From the NCBI GenBank assembly GCA_900551945.1, contig URYE01000040.1, positions 1 through 23,647 of the forward strand: DNA of 23,647 bases, read 5' to 3'. Origin of the DNA: an uncultured Eubacterium sp. Its GTDB lineage: Bacteria; Bacillota; Clostridia; Lachnospirales; Lachnospiraceae. Both the position numbers and the translations under genes were made by a program. The notes beneath the pieces are model-generated. The model did not search any database and had not been told where the DNA came from. It saw nothing but the letters and a program-made list of their open reading frames with translations. This document shows positions 8,384 through 14,950 of this stretch, in pieces (the stretch's first letter is position 1; every line of letters begins with the position of its first letter).

Positions 8384-8390
8384 CGAAAAC

Positions 8391-8458
8391 AACCTTCTCA
8401 TATATTGAGATAGGCGTGATAGAAATATCACCTATCAATATGTGAGGAGGTTATTTTT
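8391..8458 (+). terminator. Strong terminator hairpin of the ABC operon that includes the spoIIIAA SD
   Basis: Arms 8391-8421 and 8426-8452 form about 27 bp, with two 2-nt bulges and a GAAA tetraloop, followed by TTATTTTT. This is an intrinsic terminator for the ABC operon. The 3' arm contains GAGGAGG (8444-8450), the SD of spoIIIAA, fully paired. RNA started upstream would both stop here and hide that SD. Confidence 0.8.
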
Positions 8459-8462
8459 GTAT

Positions 8463-9344
8463 ATGGCGCATATAAATGATGTAATAAGTGTATTACCAAT
8501 TAAACTTAGAAGTGCAATAAGTCTTGAAAATGTATATGAAATCCGCTTAAGAGCCAAGCAACCTGTCATTACGATTGGAAAGTATGGGGAAAATATTTAT
8601 GAAAACTATATAATGACAAAAGAAGATATTCGTCAAAGTCTTGAATATATAAGTAACTATTCTATTTATGCTTATCAAGACAATATAAGACAAGGCTATA
8701 TTACAATTAAAGGCGGTCATAGAATAGGTGTATGCGGACAAGTTATTGAACAAAACGGACATATTAAAGCACAGCAATACATATCGTTTATTAATATAAG
8801 AATTGCACATGAAATAAAAGGTTGCGCAGATAAAGTTATGAATTTTATAAACTTTGAAAAATTCGGACATACACTTATAATTTCACCTCCATCATGTGGC
8901 AAGACAACCCTTTTAAGAGATATGATAAGACAATTATCTAAGGGAAATGAAAAAAGAAAGGGAATGAGAGTAAGTGTAATAGATGAAAGAGGGGAGATAG
9001 CTTCTGCTTATAATGGTATTCCACAAAATGATTTAGGGATGAGAACTGATGTTATAAGCGGTTGTAATAAGTCAGAAGGTATGCTTCTTATGGTGCGTTC
9101 GATGAACCCACAAGTTATTGCAGTAGATGAAATTGGTATGAAAGACGATATTGAAGCTATAGAGTATATAATTAACTGTGGCTGTAGAGTTATTGCAACA
9201 ATGCACTCACAAAGTCTTGATGAAGCTATCAAAAAACCTTATATGAAAGAGCTAATAAATAAAGATTTTTTTTCAAATATAATAGTACTTTCATCGGAAA
9301 ATGGAGTTGGTACAATAAAAGAAATGATTGACTTAAAGCAATAA
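8463..9344 (+). CDS. spoIIIAA: Stage III sporulation protein AA (ATPase)
   Basis: SpoIIIAA is the ATPase of the SpoIIIA-SpoIIQ complex, which spans the two membranes around the forespore and is needed for late forespore gene expression. It resembles secretion ATPases. From the ATG it has 293 residues. Walker A SPPSCGKTT is at about 141-149, followed by the conserved SVIDERGEIA segment, and Walker B is at QVIAVDEIG (217-225). HSQS at about 248 fits the switch region. SD GAGGAGG (8444-8450) is 12 nt from ATG 8463 but only 6 nt from an in-frame TTG at 8457, so the true start could be two codons earlier. It is the first gene of the operon; spoIIIAB follows after 15 bp. I see no convincing sigma-E promoter in the short upstream gap. 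Confidence 0.93.
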   Translation: MAHINDVISVLPIKLRSAISLENVYEIRLRAKQPVITIGKYGENIYENYIMTKEDIRQSLEYISNYSIYAYQDNIRQGYITIKGGHRIGVCGQVIEQNGHIKAQQYISFINIRIAHEIKGCADKVMNFINFEKFGHTLIISPPSCGKTTLLRDMIRQLSKGNEKRKGMRVSVIDERGEIASAYNGIPQNDLGMRTDVISGCNKSEGMLLMVRSMNPQVIAVDEIGMKDDIEAIEYIINCGCRVIATMHSQSLDEAIKKPYMKELINKDFFSNIIVLSSENGVGTIKEMIDLKQ

Positions 9345-9359
9345 GTCGATGTAAAAAAC

Positions 9360-9902
9360 GTGATTGCATTAGGGGGTGTAAGTATCAAATTTATAGGTTG
9401 TATTATAGTGATTTTAGGAACGACATATATGGGGTTTTACAAGTGCTTTTGTATGCAGTCAAGAGTAAGGCGTTTAAAAGCTTTTAAAGATACTTTTATT
9501 ATGATAAAGGGGCATATAGGGTTTGCAGGAATGAATATGCCAGAAATATTTGAAACTATATCGTGTGTAGCAGAAAGCGAACACATAAAAGAATTTTACA
9601 AGTATGTGTCAACACAGCTTACAAAAAAAGAAGATATAGACTTTTATCATGTTTGGGAAAATGCAGTTATAACGCATATTAAAGGAGTATATCTAAATGA
9701 TAAAGATTGTTTTGTTATTGAAAAAATCGGACGTATGCCGGTGTATCTTGATGGAGAAAGTCAGATAAAAGTAATAGATATGACAGTGTTTGAGCTTGAC
9801 AGGCTTATTGAAAATGCGCAAGAAGATATAAAACAAAAAGGAAAAGTGTACAAGTGTTTAGGTGTTATGGCAGGGATATTTATTGTTATTTTGCTTATAT
9901 AA
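9360..9902 (+). CDS. spoIIIAB: Stage III sporulation protein AB
   Basis: SpoIIIAB is a membrane component of the mother-cell side of the SpoIIIA channel, related in fold to type II secretion GspF-like proteins. The protein has an N-terminal membrane segment (about 10-27), a helical cytoplasmic region, and a C-terminal hydrophobic segment ending at the stop, with the central helical core typical of the family. The start is unclear. GTG 9360 has no SD, whereas a good SD (AGGGGG, 9371-9376) sits 7 nt before in-frame ATC 9384, giving a product beginning (M)KFIG, close to the usual family N-terminus. The product is 180 residues from GTG or 172 from ATC. It follows spoIIIAA by 15 bp; the 97-bp gap to spoIIIAC shows no clear feature. 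Confidence 0.88.
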   Translation: MIALGGVSIKFIGCIIVILGTTYMGFYKCFCMQSRVRRLKAFKDTFIMIKGHIGFAGMNMPEIFETISCVAESEHIKEFYKYVSTQLTKKEDIDFYHVWENAVITHIKGVYLNDKDCFVIEKIGRMPVYLDGESQIKVIDMTVFELDRLIENAQEDIKQKGKVYKCLGVMAGIFIVILLI

Positions 9903-9999
9903 ATAGATATTTAATGCTAAAAAATAGCTTGTATTGTATAGAAAAGGTAGTGAATATTAGAAACAATAAGTTGGGAAATATTATAAGGAGGAGTGGGGA

Positions 10000-10194
10000 T
10001 TGGAGGTTAGCCTTATATTTAAAATAGCGGCGGTTGGTATACTTGTATCAGTGTTAAGTCAAGTATTAAAGCACAGTGGCAGAGATGAGCAGGCGTTTTT
10101 GACAAGCCTTGCAGGACTGCTTCTTGTATTGTATTGGATAGTGCCGTATATTGTAGAATTATTTGAAACTATGAAAAAGATGTTTGAGTTGTAA
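10000..10194 (+). CDS. spoIIIAC: Stage III sporulation protein AC
   Basis: This is a 64-residue membrane protein with two hydrophobic segments (about 5-22 and 33-52) separated by a short polar loop with HSGRDEQA, the conserved SpoIIIAC/AD hairpin. In the sporulation channel it is a small integral-membrane component on the mother-cell side. Length and position match the family. The start is TTG, supported by a strong SD (AAGGAGG) 8 nt upstream. spoIIIAD follows 12 bp later. Confidence 0.93.
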   Translation: MEVSLIFKIAAVGILVSVLSQVLKHSGRDEQAFLTSLAGLLLVLYWIVPYIVELFETMKKMFEL

Positions 10195-10206
10195 AGGGTG
10201 ATTTAA

Positions 10207-10593
10207 TTGGATATTTTCAAAATCTCAACAATAGCTTTATGTGCTGTTGTATCAGGTATGATATTAAAAAGTGCCAAAAGTCCGTTGACAGTTGTGGTGT
10301 CACTTGGCGTTTCTATTACGATTTTATTTTATATATTGTCACAGCTTATGCAGGTAATTACACAACTTGAAACACTAAAAACATATCTTTCATCGGGAAG
10401 TGGGTATATAGAGCTTTTGTTAAAAGTAATGGGAATAACTTATATTACACAATTAAGTGCAGATATATGTAGAGATAATGGGTATCAAGCAGTTGCAGGG
10501 CAGATTGAGATATTTAGCAAATTGACAATTGCTACAATGAGTATGCCCGTTGTTATCTCACTGTTTGAAGTAGTTGCAAAATGTATAGATTAA
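10207..10593 (+). CDS. spoIIIAD: Stage III sporulation protein AD
   Basis: This is a 128-residue polytopic membrane protein with hydrophobic segments near 5-22, 28-52, 68-82 and 105-122, similar to SpoIIIAC in its first half and extended at the C-terminus. The conserved TYITQLSADICRDNGY block (about 78-93) is characteristic. It is part of the SpoIIIA membrane complex. It starts with TTG; SD AAAGGGTGA lies about 7 nt upstream, overlapping the end of spoIIIAC. spoIIIAE follows after 15 bp. Confidence 0.93.
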   Translation: MDIFKISTIALCAVVSGMILKSAKSPLTVVVSLGVSITILFYILSQLMQVITQLETLKTYLSSGSGYIELLLKVMGITYITQLSADICRDNGYQAVAGQIEIFSKLTIATMSMPVVISLFEVVAKCID

Positions 10594-10608
10594 ATTAGGA
10601 TAGTTAAA

Positions 10609-11778
10609 ATGGGAGGATTATATAAAAAAGCAATACTGCGGTTAAATTTTGTATTAATGTTATTTATTATATTATACAATAACATTTCAACAGCTTATGC
10701 AGCAGAAAACACTAATACAGAAAATACAAATATAGATATGTATGATTACTCTAATATAGACGAGGCTATCAATGACGCAGGGTATAGTGGAAGTTTTGAA
10801 GATATTTTAAAGATAATATATGGAGATTATAGTACACAAAATACAAACAATTCATTTAAAAATAAATTAATAAGAATTTTTGATGAAGTGATTGGTTATG
10901 CTATAAAGAGTAATAAAATGACAGTAGTTCAAATAATACTTTTAGCAGTATTATCGGCAGCAATTAATTGTTTTACACCGTCATTTGGAAAAGACCAAGT
11001 ATCAGAAACAGCGCAGATGGTTATTAATATTGCACTGATAAGTATATTGTTTGCAACTTTTACTAATTCGTATAAGATAAGTGAAAATGCAATACTTTCT
11101 TGTGTATCTGTTTATAAAGCAGTTATTCCCGTATTTTTTTCGGCAGTCGTGGCAGTTACGGGAAGTGTTACGGCTACTGTTTATTATGAAGTAGTGCTTA
11201 TGCTTATAACATTTGTTAATATGTTTTTTAAAAATATTTTGTTGCCCTTTAATAAAATCTACATAATATTTTCAATGGCAGATAGTGTAACGCAAAGAGA
11301 ATATTTTACAAAAGCAGCAAGTTTTGTACCAGCTATAATAAAAATAAGTTGTCGAGTTGCGATTATATTTTTTACAGGGCTTGGAGGAATTAAAGGAATA
11401 ACAGCACCAATGGCAGATTCGATTAAAAAGAAGGTGTTTTATAAAGCTGTTGAGTCAATTCCAGTAGTAGGTGACTCTCTTGACGCAGTAGGACAGACTG
11501 TGATGAGTGCAGGTATACTTGTAAAAAATACAATTGGTGTTGGTGCAATTATTATTATAATAGTTATATGTAGTATTCCTGTAATTAAGCTAGTTGTTAC
11601 AATGTGTTTACTTAAGGTTGTATCAGCGGTAATAGAGCCGGTAGCAGACAAGCAGATTGTAAAGGCTGTAAATTGTGTTGCAGACACGATTGGGTTTATG
11701 TCGCTTATTGTGCTTACCTGTGCAGGGCTTTTTATTCTTATGGCAGCAGTTATATGTATTGTTTCAAATGTAAATTAA
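10609..11778 (+). CDS. spoIIIAE: Stage III sporulation protein AE
   Basis: SpoIIIAE is the large multispanning membrane component of the SpoIIIA complex. The 389 residues begin with a signal-like segment (about 8-31, ending STAYA), then a polar extracytoplasmic region (32-100), then about six to eight membrane segments to the C-terminus. Family-typical stretches include SFVPAIIKISCRVAIIFFTG and PVVGDSLDAVG. The start is ATG with a moderate SD (TTAGGA). Both length and position match the family. The 113-bp gap to spoIIIAF is wider than other gaps in the operon and holds a 19-codon reading frame with its own SD. Confidence 0.93.
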   Translation: MGGLYKKAILRLNFVLMLFIILYNNISTAYAAENTNTENTNIDMYDYSNIDEAINDAGYSGSFEDILKIIYGDYSTQNTNNSFKNKLIRIFDEVIGYAIKSNKMTVVQIILLAVLSAAINCFTPSFGKDQVSETAQMVINIALISILFATFTNSYKISENAILSCVSVYKAVIPVFFSAVVAVTGSVTATVYYEVVLMLITFVNMFFKNILLPFNKIYIIFSMADSVTQREYFTKAASFVPAIIKISCRVAIIFFTGLGGIKGITAPMADSIKKKVFYKAVESIPVVGDSLDAVGQTVMSAGILVKNTIGVGAIIIIIVICSIPVIKLVVTMCLLKVVSAVIEPVADKQIVKAVNCVADTIGFMSLIVLTCAGLFILMAAVICIVSNVN

Positions 11779-11821
11779 TACTAGTAAGTATTTAGGTTTG
11801 AGTTATGGGGGACACTAAGTT

Positions 11822-11881
11822 ATGATGACAGTTGATAATTTTGCGCAAGTATGGATTTTGACTTGTTGTTTGCATAAATAA
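11822..11881 (+). CDS. Possible 19-residue small ORF between spoIIIAE and spoIIIAF
   Basis: An ATG-ATG start lies 8 nt after GGGGG (11809-11813), and a 19-codon frame runs to TAA at 11879-11881. The product would have a hydrophobic, Trp- and Cys-containing C-terminal half (QVWILTCCLHK). It ends 10 bp before the spoIIIAF ATG, so translation could feed ribosomes to spoIIIAF. It could equally be chance. I recognise no family. Confidence 0.25.
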   Translation: MMTVDNFAQVWILTCCLHK

Positions 11882-11891
11882 GGGGAAATTT

Positions 11892-12521
11892 ATGGATAGT
11901 ATAATAAGTTGGTGTCGGCAGATATTTATTGTTAGTATTTTGTCAAATATAGTGCTTCATCTTGTACCATCAGATAAATATGACAAGTATATTAAGTATA
12001 TATGCGGTATTATTATGCTGGCTGTTTGTATAGAGCCGATATTAAATATTTTACCGAGTTCTTTGTCTTTATCAGAAATTTACGCCAATATAATACAAAC
12101 ATCGAATATTAAGAAGCTTGAAAATGAACTTAAATATCAAGAAGCTAATTCGGATAATATTATAAATGAATATACTTTGAAGTTTAAAAAGGATATAGAA
12201 AACTTTGTATTAGAGCAAGGGCTTTATCCTATTAATACGGAGATTGTTATTGATTTTGATGAAAATAGTGATGACTTTGGTTCAATAACGAAAATAGAAT
12301 TGACTGTATCGGAAGAACAATATAGTAATTCAGATAAAGTTAATGATAGTACAGTATCAGACGTTGAAAAGATTAGTATACCCAAAATAGATATTAATAA
12401 TTTGGAAAATGGTAATTCTAGGGATAATAATGTACAAGATGATAGTAGGGTGGCTTTGTTAAAACAGAAGTTGGCGGAATTTTATGCGATACCGCAGGAT
12501 AGGATTGTAATATATAGTTAG
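11892..12521 (+). CDS. spoIIIAF: Stage III sporulation protein AF
   Basis: The 209-residue protein has two N-terminal membrane segments (about 10-26 and 35-53), then a soluble domain of about 150 residues. The domain is acidic and ends with LLKQKLAEFYAIPQDRIVIYS, similar to the EscJ/PrgK-like ring-building end of SpoIIIAF. It is a membrane component of the SpoIIIA channel. The start is ATG with SD AAGGGG. The region near residues 145-185 is Ser/Asp/Asn-rich and probably a flexible linker. Unlike in compact operons, spoIIIAG does not follow directly: nearly 300 bp with a palindromic element intervene. Confidence 0.9.
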   Translation: MDSIISWCRQIFIVSILSNIVLHLVPSDKYDKYIKYICGIIMLAVCIEPILNILPSSLSLSEIYANIIQTSNIKKLENELKYQEANSDNIINEYTLKFKKDIENFVLEQGLYPINTEIVIDFDENSDDFGSITKIELTVSEEQYSNSDKVNDSTVSDVEKISIPKIDINNLENGNSRDNNVQDDSRVALLKQKLAEFYAIPQDRIVIYS

Positions 12522-12548
12522 TTTGTGTGGTGCGTTTTTTTGCTGTGG

Positions 12549-12699
12549 GGATATCAGTAGTATATAAACACACACACCAGTAAAAGTACAGCATGATATA
12601 TTTGTATGCCATTATCGAACAAGGGTGTTCGCTTCTGGCATACAAATATATCCTACTGTTCTTTTAATGGTGCATTTAGTTTATATACTACTGATATCC
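12549..12699. repeat. 151-bp palindromic element, copy 2, between spoIIIAF and spoIIIAG
   Basis: Arms 12549-12621 and 12626-12699 pair over most of their length around an AGGG loop. Perfect blocks include a terminal 21 bp (12549-12569 with 12679-12699) and an inner 17 bp (GATATATTTGTATGCCA with its complement). The ends begin GGATATCAGTAGTATATAAAC. Its right arm matches the left arm of the palindrome at 4779-4881 over 29 nt with one difference. It has no coding capacity. Runs of seven T lie 7 nt before and 9 nt after it (12535-12541 and 12709-12715). It resembles a MITE; no clear target-site duplication is visible. Confidence 0.8.
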
Positions 12700-12750
12700 T
12701 ACGGAAAGTTTTTTTCGTACGCGTTAGCCACGTTTTAATAATTATTTAAG

Positions 12751-12756
12751 TATAAT
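12751..12756 (+). promoter_or_regulatory. Isolated TATAAT upstream of spoIIIAG
   Basis: A consensus -10 hexamer lies 60 bp before the spoIIIAG start, but no -35 box fits at 16-18 nt. In B. subtilis an internal forespore promoter has been placed in front of spoIIIAG. I cannot match a sigma-G motif here. The rest of 12700-12815 is AT-rich with no clear feature. Confidence 0.2.
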
Positions 12757-12815
12757 TAGTGGATGGTGAGAGTTGGGTGGGGAAATTTTTATGGAAAGTA
12801 AGGGGAGTGGGGGTT

Positions 12816-13433
12816 TTGAAAAAATTTAGGAAATTAATTGAAGATTTGATGAATAAATCGGGGAAAGAAACAATAACAATAGTAGTACTTATAGGAGTAC
12901 TTCTGCTTGTGATATCACTTCCTACTAAAAAGAGCAGTAACGATGAAAATAGTAATTTATCGAGTGGAACTTCATCGAGTAGTTATTCAAAGGATAGTTC
13001 AGATGTAAATTCAGACAATGTTTCATCAGATAGTGCCAAAAGTTATGAAGAATATCTTGAAGATAAGATATCGGTGTTATTGTCAAAGGCTGATGGAGTG
13101 GGAAAGGCTCAGGTTGTAGTATCGGTAAAAAATACTTCTGAAAAAATAATAGCAAAAGATGTGACTTCATCAGAAGAAAGTGTCAATGAAACTGACAGTG
13201 CAGGGGGAGTTAGGAGTTCTCAAAAGTCACAAAATTCTTCAACTAATATATCAGCTAATACAAATAACGGAGATGAGCCATTTGTCACAATGGAAAATAT
13301 GCCAGAGATAGAAGGTGTTGTAGTAGTAGCACAAGGAGGTGGTGAGCCAACTGTAGTATCTGAAATAACATCAGCAATTGAAGCACTGTTAGGTGTACCA
13401 GCACATAAAATAAAAGTATTAAAAATGTCATAA
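12816..13433 (+). CDS. spoIIIAG: Stage III sporulation protein AG
   Basis: SpoIIIAG forms the large oligomeric ring in the intermembrane space of the SpoIIIA-SpoIIQ channel. From TTG 12816 it has 205 residues: a short basic N-terminus, one membrane segment (about 19-36), a Ser/Asp/Asn-rich linker (38-75), and a ring-building domain split by a polar insert. The C-terminus VVVVAQGGGEPTVVSEITSA then GVPAHKIKVLKMS is typical. The start was chosen because AGGGGAG (12801-12807) lies 8 nt before TTG. An in-frame GTG at 12759 would add 19 residues but has no SD and an atypical Trp/Gly-rich sequence. Upstream, the 151-bp palindrome separates it from spoIIIAF. Confidence 0.9.
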   Translation: MKKFRKLIEDLMNKSGKETITIVVLIGVLLLVISLPTKKSSNDENSNLSSGTSSSSYSKDSSDVNSDNVSSDSAKSYEEYLEDKISVLLSKADGVGKAQVVVSVKNTSEKIIAKDVTSSEESVNETDSAGGVRSSQKSQNSSTNISANTNNGDEPFVTMENMPEIEGVVVVAQGGGEPTVVSEITSAIEALLGVPAHKIKVLKMS

Positions 13434-13554
13434 TTATACTTACTAATCTATAATAATTTATTAGATTGATTTATATGTAGTGCAAAAATCTGAAATGAAT
13501 TAGCTATAAATTTTACAAGCTTGTATACAGGTTTTTGTAAGAATGGAGGCAAAG

Positions 13555-14172
13555 TTGAAAAAGATTAAAAGAAATCAGGTTATTATTACAGGGTTTGCGA
13601 TAATGATTGCTATTGCAGGATACATAAATTACACAGGTAATATTTCGGATATAATATCAATAAAAAGCACTTCTAAGACAGAAGAAGCGGCGGCTACTTC
13701 CAATCCAGTAGATGAAGTGACTAATGATATATTAAGTAATGATGCTGAGCCAGACGAGCAAAGTCTTACAGAGCCGGGAAGTGTAGTATTAACTTCTGGA
13801 ACTGGTGTATCATCTGGAATTATATCTCAAGCAAAACTTAACAGAGAGCAAATTCGAGCAAAGAATAAAGAGTCACTTATGGATATAATTAATAATGCAG
13901 CACTAACAGAAACTTCAAAAGCAGAAGCAGTTGCAAAACTTTCTCAAATAACAGATAATTCAGAAAAAGAAATTGCAGCAGAATTATTATTAGAAGCAAA
14001 AGGTTTTGAAGATGTTGTTGTGTCTATGCTTGACGGAAATGTTGATGTAGTAGTTAATAAAACTACACTTACAGATTATGAAAAAGCACAGATAGAAGAT
14101 GTTGTAAAAAGAAAAACTGGTGTAACAACAGATAAGATTACAATAAATGTTTGCAATAATTCCAATAATTGA
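13555..14172 (+). CDS. spoIIIAH: Stage III sporulation protein AH
   Basis: SpoIIIAH is a mother-cell membrane protein whose extracellular YscJ/FliF-like domain binds forespore SpoIIQ across the intermembrane space. From TTG 13555 it has 205 residues: basic start KKIKRNQ, one membrane segment (about 8-25), a variable acidic linker (30-85), then the conserved domain with LNREQIRAKNKESLMDIINN and the C-terminal YEKAQIEDVVKRKTGV. TTG is preferred because GGAGG (13545-13549) precedes it by 5 nt. The nearby ATG 13543 would place that SD inside the gene. The 121 bp before it contain a small AT-rich inverted repeat (13446-13468) and nothing else clear. It is the last gene of the operon. Confidence 0.92.
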   Translation: MKKIKRNQVIITGFAIMIAIAGYINYTGNISDIISIKSTSKTEEAAATSNPVDEVTNDILSNDAEPDEQSLTEPGSVVLTSGTGVSSGIISQAKLNREQIRAKNKESLMDIINNAALTETSKAEAVAKLSQITDNSEKEIAAELLLEAKGFEDVVVSMLDGNVDVVVNKTTLTDYEKAQIEDVVKRKTGVTTDKITINVCNNSNN

Positions 14173-14250
14173 TTATAATAAGATATAAGTACAAAAAGAC
14201 CACGAATACAAAGTGGCAAGTTAAAAAATATAGGAAAGGAAAAGCTATTT

Positions 14251-14336
14251 AGATGAAGCCTATATAATTTATAGGTATGTACACTACAAATTGTGAAATT
14301 GTAGCCATCATCTGACATATACATACTTGTATATGT
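14251..14336 (+). ncRNA. Candidate structured leader RNA (three-way junction plus hairpin) before asp23
   Basis: A closing stem AGATGA/TCATCT (14251-14256 with 14308-14313) encloses two hairpins: CCTATA/TATAGG (14259-14264 with 14270-14275) and CTACAA/TTGTAG (14284-14289 with 14299-14304). A separate perfect 9-bp hairpin ACATATACA/TGTATATGT (14315-14323 with 14328-14336) follows and ends 17 nt before the asp23 ATG. The stems are short and AT-rich, so chance is possible. It matches no riboswitch class I know. The remainder of 14173-14250 holds only a small CCAC/GTGG hairpin near 14200. Confidence 0.35.
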
Positions 14337-14353
14337 AGTAGCAGGTTAGTTAT

Positions 14354-14746
14354 ATGACTAAAGAATTTGAAGATAGAGGTAGCACCTATACTATACATGA
14401 GAACGTCAATAATATAGGTGAGGTTAAGATTGCTGATGAAGTAGTTGCTATAATTGCAGGACTTGCAGCAACAGAAGTTGAAGGAGTAGCTTCTATGGCG
14501 GGTAACATTACTAATGAGTTAGTAAGCAAGCTTGGAATGAAGAATTTATCAAAGGGCGTTAAGATATCAGTTAAGGATAATCAAGTTTCAGTAGCACTTG
14601 CACTTAACCTTAAGTATGGCTACCAAATTCCAGAAGTTTCAAAGACAGTTCAAGAAAGAGTTAAGTCTGCTATCGAAACAATGACAGGACTTGAAGTTTC
14701 TAATGTGAACATAAGAATTGCGGCTGTGAACATGGAAGCGGAATAG
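14354..14746 (+). CDS. Asp23/Gls24 family protein (YqhY-like)
   Basis: This 130-residue protein matches the Asp23/Gls24 (DUF322) family over its full length. It has the GEVKIADEVVAIIAGLAATEVEGVASM opening, the GVKISVKDNQVSVALALNLKYGYQIPEVS core and the VQERVKSAIETMTGLEVSNVNIRI end. In B. subtilis the corresponding YqhY sits in front of nusB and is linked to acetyl-CoA carboxylase and fatty-acid synthesis; other relatives are envelope-stress proteins at the membrane. Here the accBC genes that precede yqhY in B. subtilis are absent. The SD is weak (GCAGG, about 9 nt from the ATG), and a structured region lies just upstream, which fits translational control. It is followed by a long hairpin and terminator, so it is probably transcribed apart from nusB. 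Confidence 0.88.
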   Translation: MTKEFEDRGSTYTIHENVNNIGEVKIADEVVAIIAGLAATEVEGVASMAGNITNELVSKLGMKNLSKGVKISVKDNQVSVALALNLKYGYQIPEVSKTVQERVKSAIETMTGLEVSNVNIRIAAVNMEAE

Positions 14747-14753
14747 ATTTTAG

Positions 14754-14842
14754 CAGTATTGGAATAACTGTGCAAGAGTGATTTTTAGTTAGAAGCTTAG
14801 ACGTAACTAACTATAATTCATGGCTTGTGCAGTTCCTTACTG
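14754..14842 (+). other. Long hairpin in the asp23 3' region
   Basis: The outer pairing CAGTA/TACTG (14754-14758 with 14838-14842) leads to an 11-bp stem with two G-U pairs (14766-14776 with 14824-14834). Inside is TTAGTTA/TAACTAA (14785-14791 with 14804-14810). It sits between the asp23 stop and a terminator. It may stabilise the mRNA end, or form the body of a small RNA. Confidence 0.5.
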
Positions 14843-14848
14843 TTTTGG

Positions 14849-14886
14849 CTTGAAATCATTTTTTTTGGTTTCAAGGTTATTTTTTT
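14849..14886 (+). terminator. Intrinsic terminator after asp23
   Basis: A 9-bp stem CTTGAAATC/GGTTTCAAG (14849-14857 with 14867-14875, one G-U pair) has a T-rich loop and is followed by GTTAT and six T (14881-14886). It separates asp23 from the nusB operon. Confidence 0.7.
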
Positions 14887-14950
14887 GTTTAATAAAATAT
14901 TATAAAGATTATTATAAATGCCGAATACGGCGGAATGGGGATATAAATCA

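Noticed and set aside
8400..8430. Possible sigma-E promoter (ATATT at 8402-8406, -10 near 8421-8428)
   Set aside because: The putative -10 matches the sigma-E consensus poorly, so I do not annotate it despite the expectation of a promoter here.
12535..12715. Target-site duplication (seven-T runs) flanking the spoIIIAF-spoIIIAG palindrome
   Set aside because: The T runs are 7 and 9 nt away from the ends and not directly adjacent; T runs are common in this AT-rich DNA.
14754..14886. T-box or 6S RNA between asp23 and nusB
   Set aside because: No T-box sequence or specifier loop is seen, and the hairpin is too short and lacks the central bubble expected of 6S RNA.
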